In this document: one piece after another, positions 10,541 to 24,109 of the stretch
Position numbering within the stretch: the stretch's first letter is position 1
How the letters are laid out: every line of letters begins with the position of its first letter
From: Lottia gigantea
Taxonomy: Eukaryota; Mollusca; Gastropoda; Lottiidae
Assembly: GCF_000327385.1 (NCBI RefSeq)
Contig: NW_008710371.1
Coordinates: 126,233-190,232 of the forward strand
DNA length: 64,000 nt
Reading direction: 5' to 3'
The notes under the pieces: generated by a model
What the model was told of the DNA's origin: nothing
Database searches by the model: none
Seen by the model: the letters and a program-made list of their open reading frames with translations, nothing else
Made by a program: the position numbers and the translations under genes

Positions 10541-13500
10541 AAAAGTCATAAAAACCACCACGCCAGTCCTTAATCTTAAATATCTATCATGAAACGAAAT
10601 CCCCAAAACCACGCAGGTATTTAGAAACCGGTAACGCAATATTCAACTGTCAACACATCAAGGGCTTGGTTGTGTTTTTGAATGCATGGTAATTTAAGAT
10701 GACGCAATATATGTAGAATTGATATCACTCATAAGGAGCTATTTCTTTGCAGACCGCAACATACAACCAAATCACAACCATAATGTCAATTTTGAGGAAT
10801 TAATTGCGAAAGCGGAAGCATTTGCCTAACTATTTAATACTGCCTATGTAACGAGTAGAAAGTTGAATACATGCGGAAGCATAATCCCAACATTTAATTA
10901 CCTATAGAGTGTTAGTTAAACATTAGTAAAAGTGACATGTTCAGGAACTATTTCTGAAAGCGAGAGCATAATGCTCGACAATTGAGTATATGTACAGGGC
11001 ATAAAGTGTCATATCAGGGAACTATTTCTGATAGCGGGACAACTGATTACAAAACTACTGTACTATATTCAGGAGTGGTATTTGATGGTATTTACATAAA
11101 AGATAAGTCAAACCACTCAATGACTGTAGTGATTTATAGTATAAGATAACCACAATTTAATATTTCTTTATGGGTTCATTGGTTGGTCAACGTCAATAGG
11201 AAATTCAAATTTCAAATTCAACCAAGGTGCGACGAAAACGAAAAACGCGGCTGTATTTGAAGTATCCGTTTGATAATGAGTTTTTGAATCCGCATGGATA
11301 TAATTTTTATTAAGAAAATTCTCGACAAATTGCGTCTAATCCAATCACGAAATCAGAAATTCCGTTTGGACTTCGTTTCAGACTTACTCATATTCGAAAT
11401 TGTGATTGAAAAACTAATAGTAGTGCGTTTATTCGAAATATTAATCAACAAGTTTGTCAGACAATTTTTTTTCTATATCAAATGATAACTCATACTTTGA
11501 TCGTCAAATCAGAAATAAAAATATTCGCCATCCCCGTTCCCGAAACAATCATCTCTACCTATTTTGAGCAATCCAAAAATACTTCCGAAACATTAGTCAT
11601 TGACCATCCACTGATACGTCAGAACAAGTTAAAAAATTGAATGATTCCGGCGAACCAGAAGTACTGGTGCAATCCAAAAATACATACAAATCAAAAGTCA
11701 AAAATCCTCGAACAAATCTCCATCCTCGCAATCCAAAACTAGTAATTGACTGTCCGGCAATTCGTCAGCATATCAAAAGAAAATCACTTGCGCAATCCTA
11801 AAATCACTTCCAAACAATTGTCAGTAACAACCAACAAACAAACTCGTAAAAATATCAAGAAGAAACCACGAGAGTCACCTACCTTATAGATAACATATTC
11901 ATGTCGTTATCAAAATCTAGTCAAATGATAACATTCTTGACATCCTGTTGAACGTTATCGTTCTCTTTCAATCACGACCTACAGGCAAATCTCGACCGTC
12001 CGCGGTGTACAGTGTCGGTAGCCCAAGGGGCCTAATTTTGAGAAGATGCGGGGGTAAGGTGTAATTCAGAGTGTAAAACTTGAGTCAAAAAGCGCCGACT
12101 AAAAGTAACATATTGCCCATGGCCATTTTCACGCTGTCTACAACCAATTTGATAAACATGTAATTCGTTCAACATTGGAAATAATTGACAATCTCAATCG
12201 TTGACTACCTCCGCGTGTCTTCACAACCTTCACCATAGCCCTGACATCATCTAAGTAGAACGTTATAACGTCAGCTCACATATGAGATTAAGTACCTGTC
12301 CAAATTTATATCAAGTCTGTCCAAAATTAGATTTTTTTCGTAGACCAATTTATCTTTCTTGAATATTACTTTTCGTTGACTCAGAGGAAGATCGGTCTCT
12401 GAGAAAATATCTACAAAACTTTTACTCACTTTAGAAACAGGAAGGGTTTGGAGTAGTCGCCTTGATGAACCCCGAAAAGAAAGCATTTAGAGCCAATAAT
12501 CAACGATGTCCAAAAGGCATCAGTAACGTTAGCTTACAACGTCAAATGATAAGGACCTATAGAGTCTCCTTGACGAACCACTATTACACAATCGGTAAAA
12601 ATTGACCACAATACAGATCACGTCTGGAAACGTAAGGAAATAAGTTGACTTCTTATCAATTTCTGATATCAATTTTCAAAAAGTGAAAACATTTTCAAGC
12701 CATATGAATTCATTTAGTCGAATAAAGCAGAGAAAATGAAGTCGCCTTGTACAATGTCACAGTCAATTTAAAAATTTCGGCTCAACAACTCCAAACTCAA
12801 ATACAAAACTTTACATACCGATAGTGTCCCATCAAGGAAATTATCCACAAAGTAACTTAAAAATGTGCACTTAACCCTACCTCGTTTGTATCCTTATGAT
12901 AATTCAATAACGTTGCTTCATATCATTAATAAATAGGCAGTAATAGCGTTACCTTGCTGAACACCGCCCTAGATGTAGGTCCCTGCCCACGCTAGCTTGC
13001 CGTGCTGATACGCTGGCTACTCCACTACATATATACCAGTAAGGATAAAAGGCTTTTACAAGACCCTCATTTTATTCTCAATGGATTACAAGTGGAATGC
13101 GCATGCGTAAACTGATTGAATAGATCTAAAGCCTATTGAAATTTGGTCGTTATTGTCCCCCGCTTAGTCTCGAACCTCATGACTTATTCATAACTCATTA
13201 CTATAAGAATGTGAAGTGGCTGGTAACGACGGGTTGTCTATACACACAGCGTATTGGCCACAGCCGACTGGATAATCGTGATTGCCCCCAGGTGATCACT
13301 AAGGGTGATAAGAACACTAAAGGTATTTCATTACAACTTATTGTGAAGAGTCGTGATATTCAGCTAAAGTGTTGATTCGCTTGCAAAATCTAAATCGCCT
13401 TCAAAATATTACAACTTATTCTTTATCCAATATAAGGCGATAATTTCATAATCTGTTTACCCCATGAATCGACGCTAATTTCTCTAAATATATAATCCTT

Positions 13501-16500
13501 AATACTTAACCAGCTGATTAACGGTAGCTCAAAATAGTCCAAGGATTATGTATCCAAGGTACCTATAGTCTTGGTTACAGCTGCACAAGTTATCGAAGCA
13601 TGGTTTTGCTCTTGGTCTTGGAGTCTTTGATATTCTTCCAAACATTGTCCAAAGTATGTCTGTAAGCTGGTGGTTTGTGTAATTGTGGTAGGCTTTTGTT
13701 GCGTATTTGAGTTTTGATTTCTGCGTTGATCTGTCCTGGATTGTCAAATGTTGGCTACTCTGTGGTGGTGTTATAATCGCAAGCCTCTTATAGAGCGTCT
13801 TAGGGGGTTCTCTCACGAAAATTTGAGAAAAAATGAATTGATTTGTGTATTCTGATACGTATTCTGGAGAAAAAGGGTAGACATTTAGATTTGTTGAAAA
13901 TAAAGTGGGGGTACAATTTGGGATGCAAACCACTTTTCTAGGCCACTGGTAGTCCTTCGATCATCACTTGTACAAACTGGTAACGCTTATAAAAGTTCAG
14001 AATGTGGGTTCAGTTCCTCGGCAGGTCTGGCAAGCATTGATAAGTACCCCTTGCTCCGAATATTTGAATTTTGAGTCAACTCTTTTGATCCCCTATTGAG
14101 GACTGAAATGTGGGTTGGGATCTTTGGATCAAGCACTCCCTGCTTTATTCTATTTTAAGCTAATTCCATTTATGCCCTATGTAAAAGGGTTTGGCATGAG
14201 GACTGGTTAAGTTTGAAATCTAGGCACATGTTTATCATCCGACACGACACGGAATGCTGAAAGTCGCCACAAGAATCAAGGATGTGGATGTTATGTATTC
14301 TGTTTTGACGAATCGATCCTTTTTGGGGTTGTGGGCTGGATAAGGTTGACCCGGTCCATGTTGTTCAAGTACGTGTGTTTCTGCTAGATTGGAATGCTTT
14401 AAGACACCACAAGAATGTGGGTTGGACTGGTATGGAATGTATGATGACCTGGTTAGTGGCTGTCAGGTGTGTTCAGCTCCAGTACACGACATGCGGTAAT
14501 TGTCCAATTAAACTGGGATAATGTGTATTAATCCAGGCTTAAGTCGATAATCCTAGTTTACAAATTAGCTACCATTGTTATGAATGTTTCAATGATGTTC
14601 AATTGTGTTTGTGTTTGTGATAGACCAACTCCCCAGGCTCAATCCTCCTGTTTTAGCCACTGGGAACCCTTTCGTGGTGCTGTGAACGAGTTACGTGCCA
14701 TCCATCACTAAATATTGAAGTAACTATGAGACGCATGATCTAGCTCGAGTCCTTCAGAACACTTAGGTAACCAAAACTTCATTTGGGATTCTCGAAGGCA
14801 GAGCTAGAGCTTTTATGTTGTACTGTGATTGGTGTTAGAGAAGGAGCTTAAGTCGAGTAAATTGGAACCTTAGGGTAACCAGCAATGATGATGATGAAGA
14901 GACCATTGGCAATAGGTCTTGGAGGGGAATGCCGGCTCTTCAATTCGAGGAGACTTCTCATCAGAAACGAGAACTGTAGTCCCGATTTACATTGTGCCTC
15001 TGTGATTTGGTTGAGTTTGGAATATCTATGGTTGACATTAGAGGCATTACAGTAGTCAAGATGCTGAGTCATTTTGCATAATGTTTGACAGATCTTAGAG
15101 GCATTACTGAAGTCGGAATTTTGAGTTATTTCTTTCATGTTGTATAGGAAAGATATTAACACTAGACAATATGTTGAGTCATTTTAACAAAATCATTTTC
15201 TTAAGGCATTAAAATCATTGCTGTATATATATGAGAATCGTAATGTCGAAATGCATTCTAGGTATAATTATAAACCTATCGTCTTTTCACAAAGTCATCC
15301 GTGTTAGGTCGTTTCAAAGTCAACTTTTTATTCATGCGAACCCATCTTTAAATTACAACCAGATACGCCACGTCTAAGATGGTATCTTTATATAGCCTTA
15401 TATTATATTATAGTATAGTAGATGAATTAATCAGTAGTCTACAATTGGGCGGTATCTCTTCAACAGAGAGACAAGTTTTTAACTTTTTTTTACTTACGAA
15501 AATCGTATCCACTTAAAGAAGTTCCTCTCAGACGCCGTATATGGTCCAATAGCGAGGTATTTTTCCATAATATATATTCATAATCCGTTTTCTATTCAAA
15601 CACAGCCAAGCGTGAAGAAAATCACTGCAATTAAGTCGAGTTGAAAACCGCGTCTCAACAGGGCATAATCTGGATGACAAAAGGGACATTTAGTCTCGAA
15701 TCTCAAGTCCTCTCACACCTTTACTGTAATTAGATTCGCATTAAAATTCTGGTTATTCGAGGTGAATCGCTTCACTGCTCTCGCACAATAGAGACCAAAA
15801 TAGTGTCTCACGCGATTTACCAGTGATCACTTTGATCATGACGTTTGTATGGAAAATTAACGACTTGATAATCAGTTATATTTGGCATACCTTTAAGGTA
15901 TGGGGTAGATGTATTCAAACTTAAGACCGGTTTTTCTATGAAATATGACCACAGTGCTTTGAATTTCTTTTGATGAGCGAACAAAAGGAGAGGTAGTGAA
16001 CAAAAGATGTGACTGGGGCTCGAATTTCCATATATTGAAGTTGTATTTGTTTACCACAAAAGAATCAGTGAAGATCAAATAATGGTATATTGCCCTGTTT
16101 TATTGAGAGTCGTTTCAAAACAGCGTCTATTTTTCAACCCTGGGAAAATTGAGGAAATATTGAGCTACACTCGCGTAGATCAGGTCAAATGATAGCCAGA
16201 AAGTTTGCAAATACATCGTACACCCGCTTGCCACGTTAATGGCCAGGCCAACGTTTGTTGACTGAAGTGACCTTTTCCACCCCTCACCACGCCTACCTAC
16301 AAGGCCTAATCCGTTTGTATATCCATTACGGATCATTTGAGCTATACCATTATACCATTGTATATCAAATACTGTCACAGAACGACCAATAAAAAAATTA
16401 AGCCTTCATCCTTGGATTCTTTTTGGATACCAACGTCAAACGTTTACATTACTTCTATTCTTAACAGTTTAGGTTAAAAACCATTTAAATCCAATCTCGC

Positions 16501-17055
16501 TCCAAAGGCCATGTTTGAACTGAAACCAGCTCACTTAAAATTCACTCATTGCGTACTCAAAGGCGTAATATTTCATTGCATTCCATTTGAAATAGGTTCA
16601 GAAAGACAATGGAGTCATTAACATGCTATTGGTATTTCTACTCCTTTGACTCTCTGTCATTTTGACTGTCATAAATATTGACAGATGCGAGAACGTGATT
16701 CCGAGAGGTCGGCCGAGTCAATTACACAACCTACGTGAATTCAGTACGGTTGACGAAGCAGAGATAGCAATTTGATATTCAGTAGATTCTAGAAGGTGTC
16801 TTTTATTATGTATATCGTACACGACGCTAGGTGGTAATGGGAACACACAATCCAGGAATCGTGGATTTATTCTCCAAAGAATCTTAGGTTAGAATTAGTC
16901 CTAGGTTGAAAACCAAACTTACGACAAAGTTGATCTTTCTTCCTTTTCATTTGAAGATCTGTAGTGCAGGAATGATCATTACCTAAAGATGTCTGACCTA
17001 GAGTTAATAGTTGCAAAGGATTCTCAACACTTGAGCTTTGAGCCTTACCAAAATT
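10541..17055. other. Long stretch with no gene recognised
   Basis: About 6.5 kb of AT-rich sequence. The largest open frames (13529-13933 and 14848-15162, both minus) show no domain, no splice-compatible partner and no family I recognise. Regulatory DNA or decayed repeats cannot be excluded. Confidence 0.45.
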
Positions 17056-17370
17056 GGAAATCCCGGCATAGGTCGAGATAATACCTTCGGATTTTTCAAC
17101 CCGGTTTCCCCTGTCAGTGATGCAGGTACGAGGGGCTGACATGGAAAAAGCGTCTAGTCGTTCGGATGGGACAATAAACCGAGGCCCCGTGTGCTACAGG
17201 CTGTGCACGTTAAAGATCCCTCGACAGCTGGAAATCGAAAAAGAGCAGGCTAATGCCGCTGTCCTGGCAAAATTTCCCTCATTGCACCCTACATGGCGTT
17301 GCCCGTCTTCATTAGCCCACATGGTGCAGAAAAGTAGGATGTAAAACTCCATTCATTTCATTTAATTTAT
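17056..17370 (+). mobile_element. tRNA-derived SINE, nearly full length, head truncated
   Basis: Begins at the end of the tRNA-like head (AATCCCGGCATAGG), then the conserved body: CCCTGTCAGTGATGCAGG, AAAAAGCGTCTAGTCGTTCG, GTGCTACAGGCTGTGCACGT, AGGCTAATGCCGCTGTCCTG, and the tail TGTAAAACTCCATTCATTTC. It is nearly identical to 47478-47832, so this family was active recently. Its 75-codon open frame is chance. Confidence 0.9.
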
Positions 17371-17424
17371 TTACCAAAATTGGATCTTGCTATAATGTTG
17401 ACCTGTTAAACGTTCGTAATTTCT

Positions 17425-17495
17425 TCAATGCTTCATTAGCCCACATGGTGCAGAAAAGTAAGACGTAAAACTCCATTCATTTAGTTTCATTCAAT
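17425..17495 (+). mobile_element. SINE tail, extra copy
   Basis: CTTCATTAGCCCACATGGTG through GACGTAAAACTCCATTCATT repeats the last 70 bp of the SINE just upstream. Either a local duplication or a second truncated insertion. Confidence 0.8.
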
Positions 17496-17561
17496 ACTAT
17501 GGCCAATCGTGCATGGTTACAGAAAAGAACATTGCCAAGAGGTTTGGCATAGGACCAACAG

Positions 17562-17703
17562 TAAAAGGGATTGTAAAGAGGTTTTCTAAACTTTTTTGCA
17601 AGAACCACATACGTCAGCATGTAGATAGAATGATGTAAATCGATGCTATCAGTGTTCCTGATACACACAAACAGTTTAGAAAACCTTTTAACAATCCCTT
17701 TAA
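17562..17703. mobile_element. TTAA-A element, internally deleted
   Basis: The left end TAAAAGGGATTGTAAAGAGG and the right end CAATCCCTTTAA flank shortened arms; the right arm keeps GATGCTATCAGTGTTCCTGA. The centre is deleted, leaving 142 bp. Confidence 0.8.
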
Positions 17704-19000
17704 CACTCAAGTTATGAGTTCTACCATAGTTGAATGTTTCTGTTGAAGATTTTGACCTGTAGACCTTATGAATTGCTTCAGTGCAGTGTTCAACTCTTGG
17801 TCAATTGTGCATGGTTCAAGAAGTACGACTGATTATCCTCTGATGAGATATTGGCACGTCAAAGGATGTCATAAAACGATCATTTCAGAACATTTAACAT
17901 GTAGCCGTTGCTTACAAAGTTTCAAGTTCACTGATCACCTTTTCATTGCCCCCTAAAATGGCTGCAAACTTCAGTGCACATACACAATAGAGGCCCATTT
18001 GACAGGGAGCTTATACTAGTCTCTCATGAATTCTATGCACATTTATAACTACCCTACATTTCAAATCAGTTTTGGCAATCTTTCAAAATGGCGTCAGGTA
18101 TCTTGCGAAAAATAATTAAAAACGATTAATCTCATATGAAAATTGGAAACTCGAGATGTTGATATCATATAAACTATGCATTGAAATTGGTTTGGTGTGA
18201 TTCGGTTTAAATTTGATGATCCTATTTGCAACTTGCTTTGTCAGTCCGGCATCTATTTTCAAAGTTCAAAATATTTTAGAATTTTTCGTTTGGTAAATTC
18301 AGGTACTAGGTACAATCGCGTCAAATAATCGTGCGAACATTCGTATTATACGACGACGTACATGATCGTATACGAGATACCCATTCTTATACATGTATTG
18401 CTTTACGGTTAACGAAATAGTACGGACAATTCCAACGTCAACGCTGTAAACGGATTACGTTGATGCATGGGCTTTATGGAAAATTTTGTAATACACCAAA
18501 ATGTCACAATTCAGTAAAGTTAATTACATGGAACAGAATAAGTAAAAAGAAAATAAAATCTTTCAGTATAAGTTTGAATATAGTCATGCATGACTGAGAA
18601 AAGAAAATGCAAAAAGTGTTCACTGAATAATAGTAGGGTCGTTTTACGAGATTTTGAATCAGCGATTTCTATGCACCAGTGAGTAAATGGAAGGTTTTAG
18701 GTTTTTTATTTTCGGTGAATAGATTTATATTTTTATTGTTAGAAATCAGGGATGTAAAAAGCAGGTTGTTTACGAAAATTATCATCTCATTTCAACTATC
18801 GAATGCTTCAATGCATCATAGAAATTTGGTGAGTCATTTCTGTAAGGAGAAAAGAATTTGTACCAAGAAATAGAATAAGGTGGTGTTCCTGTTAAAGTTT
18901 CAAGAACTCTTTCATTTAGAGTTGTCGTTCCTTGGTGGAAGTTACATTCCTTGCTTTTACCCATGAAATACAATGTTAAGATGTTGGCACAAACCTAAAG
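17704..19000. other. No gene recognised
   Basis: AT-rich sequence with only short open frames and no recognised repeat. Confidence 0.45.
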
Positions 19001-19002
19001 GC

Positions 19003-19219
19003 CGTGGCTATTCGCACCACGACGGTACAAAATGGGCATTTAAAAACATATGACCATCCCTACCTAACCCTAACAAAGTCACTTAATATCATTCTTGACA
19101 ATGAAAATGGCTTCACGCTTAAAAAAAAACAAATCTAGCGCGCCCATTGTGTCTTTTCTTATCCGTACCGTTGTTAGCAGCCAAAGAGATCAAACATCAT
19201 GACGGTGCAAATAGCCAGT
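19003..19219. mobile_element. Possible short inverted-repeat transposon, 217 bp
   Basis: The left end GTGGCTATTCGCACC and the reverse complement of the right end, CTGGCTATTTGCACC, agree at 13 of 15 positions. No clear target duplication was seen and there is no coding content. Confidence 0.4.
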
Positions 19220-20540
19220 GCGAAAACTAAATGACACTCAGAAAATTCACAAACTTTGGTTAATGTAGGACTCGTATCAATCCTGGACTCCAAAACCCTA
19301 TCAACTACAAAACAGGATATACTTCAGAAAATATAGTTCGTCCGTTACGGGAACAACCTTGTCTCTTTCCTGCCTCTGATACCTTCAACACATATCAGAA
19401 CTTGTTCTTCCGATTGTGCACATTCTGATTGGTTGGTCCATTTAACTCATATCGCAGACCACCGCTATCAACCCCCGTTATACCTTTTATCAAACATACC
19501 ATGTATGCGAATACAGTGGAGAGCTGTGTAGGAGTTGCAGGACCACCCGTTTGAGACACGCAGTGTCCTGCCCCAACGCTTCATCGAAGAGTCCACAGAG
19601 CTTATTTGCATCTGGAATGTCAACTCAGCATTCCTCCAAAATAGTCACTAGACCGATAACACTTAACATCACTCTGCAACCGGGATGTCAACTAAGCATC
19701 CTTCCAATGGCATCAACAATTATATCGGATGCGATTCTGGTATTGAGTTCGTAAACTCGACATCCATCCTGGCATTCAGTCACTGTCAACTTAGCACCTA
19801 ACGTCACTCTTCGACTTAGTTTTTCAACTCGTCATCAACAAGCCAAGTTCATACCCTTTACGTCGGTTAATTCGGCTACGTGTTTTGAATTCAACCAATT
19901 AGTTGGTGTCTTAACGAAGTAGCTCATTGCGTTTCATGTTGTCCGTTTGTTTACTTTTGTTACGAAACGACCCGTGTTTTAACTTCGCTTGTTACATTCC
20001 TTTGAGGTTTTTACAGGTTGGTGTATTTTGCGGGGGTGTGGTCCCTACAACAGCTGATCTGGCCTTTACAGACAAAACCGTATTGTACAGAGCGTGTTGT
20101 TTTTAGTGAACAAATAAAGAAATTCGTGATGTAATACAATTTAAGTGCAGAATATTTTTGTAAGGGGTGGTCCAATTTTTGTCACTGTATTTAGTTAGAT
20201 CGTTGTCCTGGTTCACATTGGTCCAGAGTTCATAAATGGTTTGTTGGTGGTTGGTTAACGTTCGCTTCCAGCGGATGCTGATATCACAAAATGGTTCATA
20301 AATGGTTCACAAGCATACATAAGCATACATAGGTACAAATTTGTAAGGGATTTTCTAATGCTTGTCCTTATATTATGTTAGTTCGTCGTCCTGGTTCAAT
20401 GTGGTACAGAGTTCAGTTGGACAAATATATATAATCACTACGATTTGGGTTCAACAAATTTTATCCGAGTTCAATTTTATGGTTCATAATGAGTAATCAA
20501 AAATAGTTCAGATATACTGATATTGGCCATTTTGTTACTA
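19220..20540. other. No gene recognised
   Basis: No supported gene. Several GGTTCATAAATGGTT-like words between 20225 and 20330 foreshadow the arrays that follow. Confidence 0.45.
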
Positions 20541-20542
20541 TC

Positions 20543-20787
20543 AGTTCATAAAGTTATATCCTAAGGTTCATAAAGTTATATCCTAAGGTTCATAAAGTTA
20601 TATCCTAAGGTTCATAAAGTTATATCCTAAGGTTCATAAAGTTATATCCTAAGGTTCATAAAGTTATATCCTAAGGTTCATAAAGTTATATCCTAAGGTT
20701 CATAAAGTTATATCCTAAGGTTCATAAAGTTATATCCTAAGGTTCATAAAGTTATATCCTAAGGTTCATAAAGTTATATCCTAAGGT
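20543..20787. repeat. 22-bp minisatellite, about 11 copies
   Basis: Perfect or near-perfect copies of GGTTCATAAAGTTATATCCT plus AA, period 22. The near identity implies recent expansion or active homogenisation. Confidence 0.96.
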
Positions 20788-21085
20788 TCATAAAATTTGT
20801 AAATATTTGTAAATATAGGTGGTTCATAAGATTTGTAAATGTTTGTTATTATAGGTGGTTCATAAGATTTGTAAATGTTTGTAAATATAGGTGGTTCATA
20901 AGATTTGTAAGTGTTTGTAATTATAGGTGGTTCATAAGATTTGTAAGTGTTTGTAAATATAGGTGGTTCATAAGATTTGTAAGTGTTTGTAATTATAGGT
21001 GGTTCATAAGATTTGTAAATGTTTGTAATTATAGGTGGTTCATAAGATTTGTAAATTTTTGTAAATATAGGTGGTTCATAATATT
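20788..21085. repeat. 36-bp minisatellite, about 8 copies
   Basis: Units begin GGTTCATAAGATTTGTAA and are spaced 36 bp (for example 20893, 20929, 20965). They share the GGTTCATAA word with the adjoining 22-bp array but differ in the rest of the unit. Confidence 0.93.
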
Positions 21086-21489
21086 TGTAAATGATTTTGG
21101 TTCATATTGTGTTTTTTTTGTGTTAAACAAGAACAGTGGTAGCGTATTGCTTGTGGAATAAATTGTTAGATCATTCCACAGACAAAGCATCCTGGCAGAC
21201 GTTAGATTCAAGATAGACTCAGAGAACATCGTGATGCCTTCTATCTTGAATGCCAATTTATATCTTCCTAGCATCATTTTGGCAGAATCATAATAAAAAG
21301 TGAAGGAATTGCCTTCCACTTACCTTGATATCTGTTACTACCAGCTGACATCTTCAAATCTACAAAGAAAGGGCAACAAGATCTTGTGGAACTACAGAGC
21401 AACAATGGGACATAAGTATCTAGTAAAATATGATTGGGATGGGTGTCGGGGAGAGCAACAGGTTTTAGAAACATAAAATAGATAATAAA

Positions 21490-21885
21490 ATTGTAGGAAA
21501 TGCCTCGACAAAAAGTTGAAGAAATGGCTCTAAGAAATTGTGAGAAATGCCTCCTACATTTGTGGGAAATGCCTTCTACAATTGTAGGAAATGCCTCGTA
21601 CAATTGTAGGAAATGCCTCGTACAATAGTGGGAAATGACTCCTACAATTGTGGGAAATGCCTCGTACAATTGTAGGAAATGCCTTGTACAATTGTGGGAA
21701 ATGCCTCGTACAATTGTAGGAAATGCCTCTTACAATTGTGGGAAATGACTCGTACAATTGTGGGAAATGAATCCTACAATTGTAGGAAATGCCTCGCACA
21801 ATTGTAGGAAATGCCTCGCACAATTGTAGGAAATGCCACGTACAATTGTAGGAAATGCCTCCTACAATTGTGGGAAATGACTCAA
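21490..21885. repeat. 22-bp minisatellite, about 18 copies
   Basis: Unit AATGCCTCGTACAATTGTAG plus GA, with ACAATTGT as an invariant 8-bp palindrome. The minus strand stays open across part of the array by chance. Confidence 0.94.
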
Positions 21886-21889
21886 AATA

Positions 21890-23159
21890 ATTGCGAAAAA
21901 TGCCCTATATTGATAGCAATTCCAAATTGTTATATATTGCGGTTGTTTCTTGTAGACCTTTGTGCTAAGAGTCAATATTTTTTTCTAAATATGTAGGCGA
22001 AACCCGAAATACGCTAATGATAAGCTTCATCATAACGAAGCTGTAATTAAGATGTCGGTGGGAATTAACACGTCAAATTAAGATCATAACATAATATTTT
22101 GCCCATCAGAGCTTCAAATCAAACGTTCATACACCTTAACAATTTTCTTTGACGTTTTGTCCGAGATGTGAAACAAACGAAGCCTAATTGAGAACTAATT
22201 AAAGGGGGGTATCCCTTAATTTGTGTTATTTTCTCATTAGCACCTCTTTGTGCTTCTAACGACAATTTAACAGCTATTCTGTCAATAGTGTCATATTTGC
22301 GTTTCATGTTGAATTCGTTGTTTATCGTTTGTTCGCAGCCCAAAATATTTCGGTTTTTTTGTTTGTTCCTTGATATTTAACTATTTTTTTTTTTTCATTT
22401 ATTATAAAAGTACGATTATTTTCGATTTTTCTTTTTCTTTTGAGGTGCCGCCATTATTGTGAAGGTCATGTGTAAATTGCGAATGATCATAACACTTCAG
22501 AATATAATACGGGCTTAAGGGGTTAATGTTCAGACTTTGGCCATGTCGGACGAAAGGGTTAACAATGCTTTAAACACATCATCATACATAATCTGCTTAA
22601 CGCCTTCTAATTTTTTGAGGGTCTCAAAAAGGTTAAAAAAAGAATTTTAACAACTGGTGGATAAAGGGTTAACAGGATGTGCATTGTGATTGCCGCTTTT
22701 CAGATGACGACTCGTTATATAAAAGGGATAATATAGCTATCATGCTATCCGTTCACATGTGTATCAATTACTCCTTTTCATATGTAGATGTTTCATATCA
22801 TATCGCGACAGTTAGAATTCAAATCAGTAGTTTCTAGGGAAATATAGGACGTGGGCGGTATAAAGATTTTAACTTAACCCTTTTGAGGGCCATATTAAGA
22901 TATGGGTATATGCACAACGATATTAATCCTCTCATGATATGCAATTCCAAGAAACGGTTGATATTTTTATTAACCCATTAAATATAGAAAATAAGGATTT
23001 TTTAGGGAATTTTAAGACGTGGGCGGAAGAATTTATCTTAACCCTTTCGTCAACAAATTTTAAAATTTGGTTACATTTCCAAATATATTAAACCCTTGAA
23101 TTGTATATATACTTCAAGAAACGGTTTGCTATTTGCTACAATTTTTATTAACCCATTTA
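21890..23159. other. No gene recognised; TTAACCC-rich
   Basis: No coding signal. Words such as TTAACCCTTT and GGGTTAA are frequent between 22510 and 23150, which may reflect an old degraded repeat. Confidence 0.4.
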
Positions 23160-23297
23160 TGATTGGTTAAAACTCTTAATTATATGCAATAAGAACATAA
23201 TGATATGATTAAGAATACATGATAATTCATTAGAAACACCAATTAATCAAATAGTTTGCTTAATTTGACACTAAGAAATAAGGAAACCCAACTTTAA
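23160..23297 (-). mobile_element. TTAA-C element, left-end fragment, reversed
   Basis: Reverse complement of the first 138 bp of TTAA-C, ending AAACCCAACTTTAA at the outer edge and containing the family block TAATTCATTAGAAACACCAA. Confidence 0.85.
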
Positions 23298-23459
23298 TCG
23301 TATATATCAAGATAACTCTTAAACAAAGAAAACATTGCTTGCAACCTTGACTGTTAGCAACAGTTTGCAAATAATTGTAAAAGTATAATTGCTATCATAG
23401 AATCACCTAACTCGTGTAGTATTTGCAAGATATTTTCTGTATCCCTGTTTAATTTTATA

Positions 23460-24100
23460 TATGAAGCATTCCATGCAAGCGTTGAACCTTGTTTGCAATA
23501 ATTTGCAAATACGTTTTAGAGAAATAGCAAATAATCTTTTCCATTTTAACCTTTTTTTCAACATTTGAAGCATTACATGCAAGCATTGTAACTATTTTTA
23601 CAGCAATATAAAGCATTACATGCAAGCGTTGACATCTGATTTACAAAATAGTAAAACAGCAAATATCTGTCCCATTTTAGCCCCTTTGCAACAGTTAAAG
23701 CTTTGCACGCAAGCATTAAACCAATTTTTGCAATATTTTTGTATTGCAAATGATATAATTACCCATTTGGATTTTAATTCGTTTTGAAAATGAAATTTTA
23801 TATGCAAATTTTTGTTGAATAGTATATTAGCAAAAACTCTGTCCCATTCAACTCTATCCAACTGTTACATTGCATTGCAAACGATACAATTGCCGGTTTT
23901 ACATTATTTTTTTTTTTTTTTTGCAAATTCCTAACAAAATAGAAGGAGTGGGAATTTTTCTCCATTTTAACCTTTTTTCATCGTATTGCATACAAGCATT
24001 GTACCTTTTTTTTGCAAATATTCAAATAGTTTTCCCCATTTTACTCGTTTCTGATGCAACATAATATAAAGCATTACATGCAAGCGTTGAACTTTTTTTG
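23460..24100. repeat. Diverged repeats with AAGCATTACATGCAAGCGTT
   Basis: The word AAGCATTACATGCAAGCGTT or a close variant recurs near 23466, 23569, 23610, 23698, 23975 and 24070, each followed by a TTTTTTGCAA stretch. Spacing is irregular, about 40-280 bp, so this is an old, partly decayed array. Confidence 0.75.
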
Positions 24101-24109
24101 CAATATTTT

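Noticed and set aside
13529-13933. 134-codon minus-strand frame
   Set aside because: No domain, no splice partner and no supporting codon pattern; length is within chance for a window of this size.
17117-17344. Frame sharing a protein start with 47594-47815
   Set aside because: Both are the same stretch of a SINE body; the likeness reflects transposon identity, not a gene family.
21554-21823. Cys-rich minus-strand frame
   Set aside because: It is the 22-bp minisatellite read in one frame.
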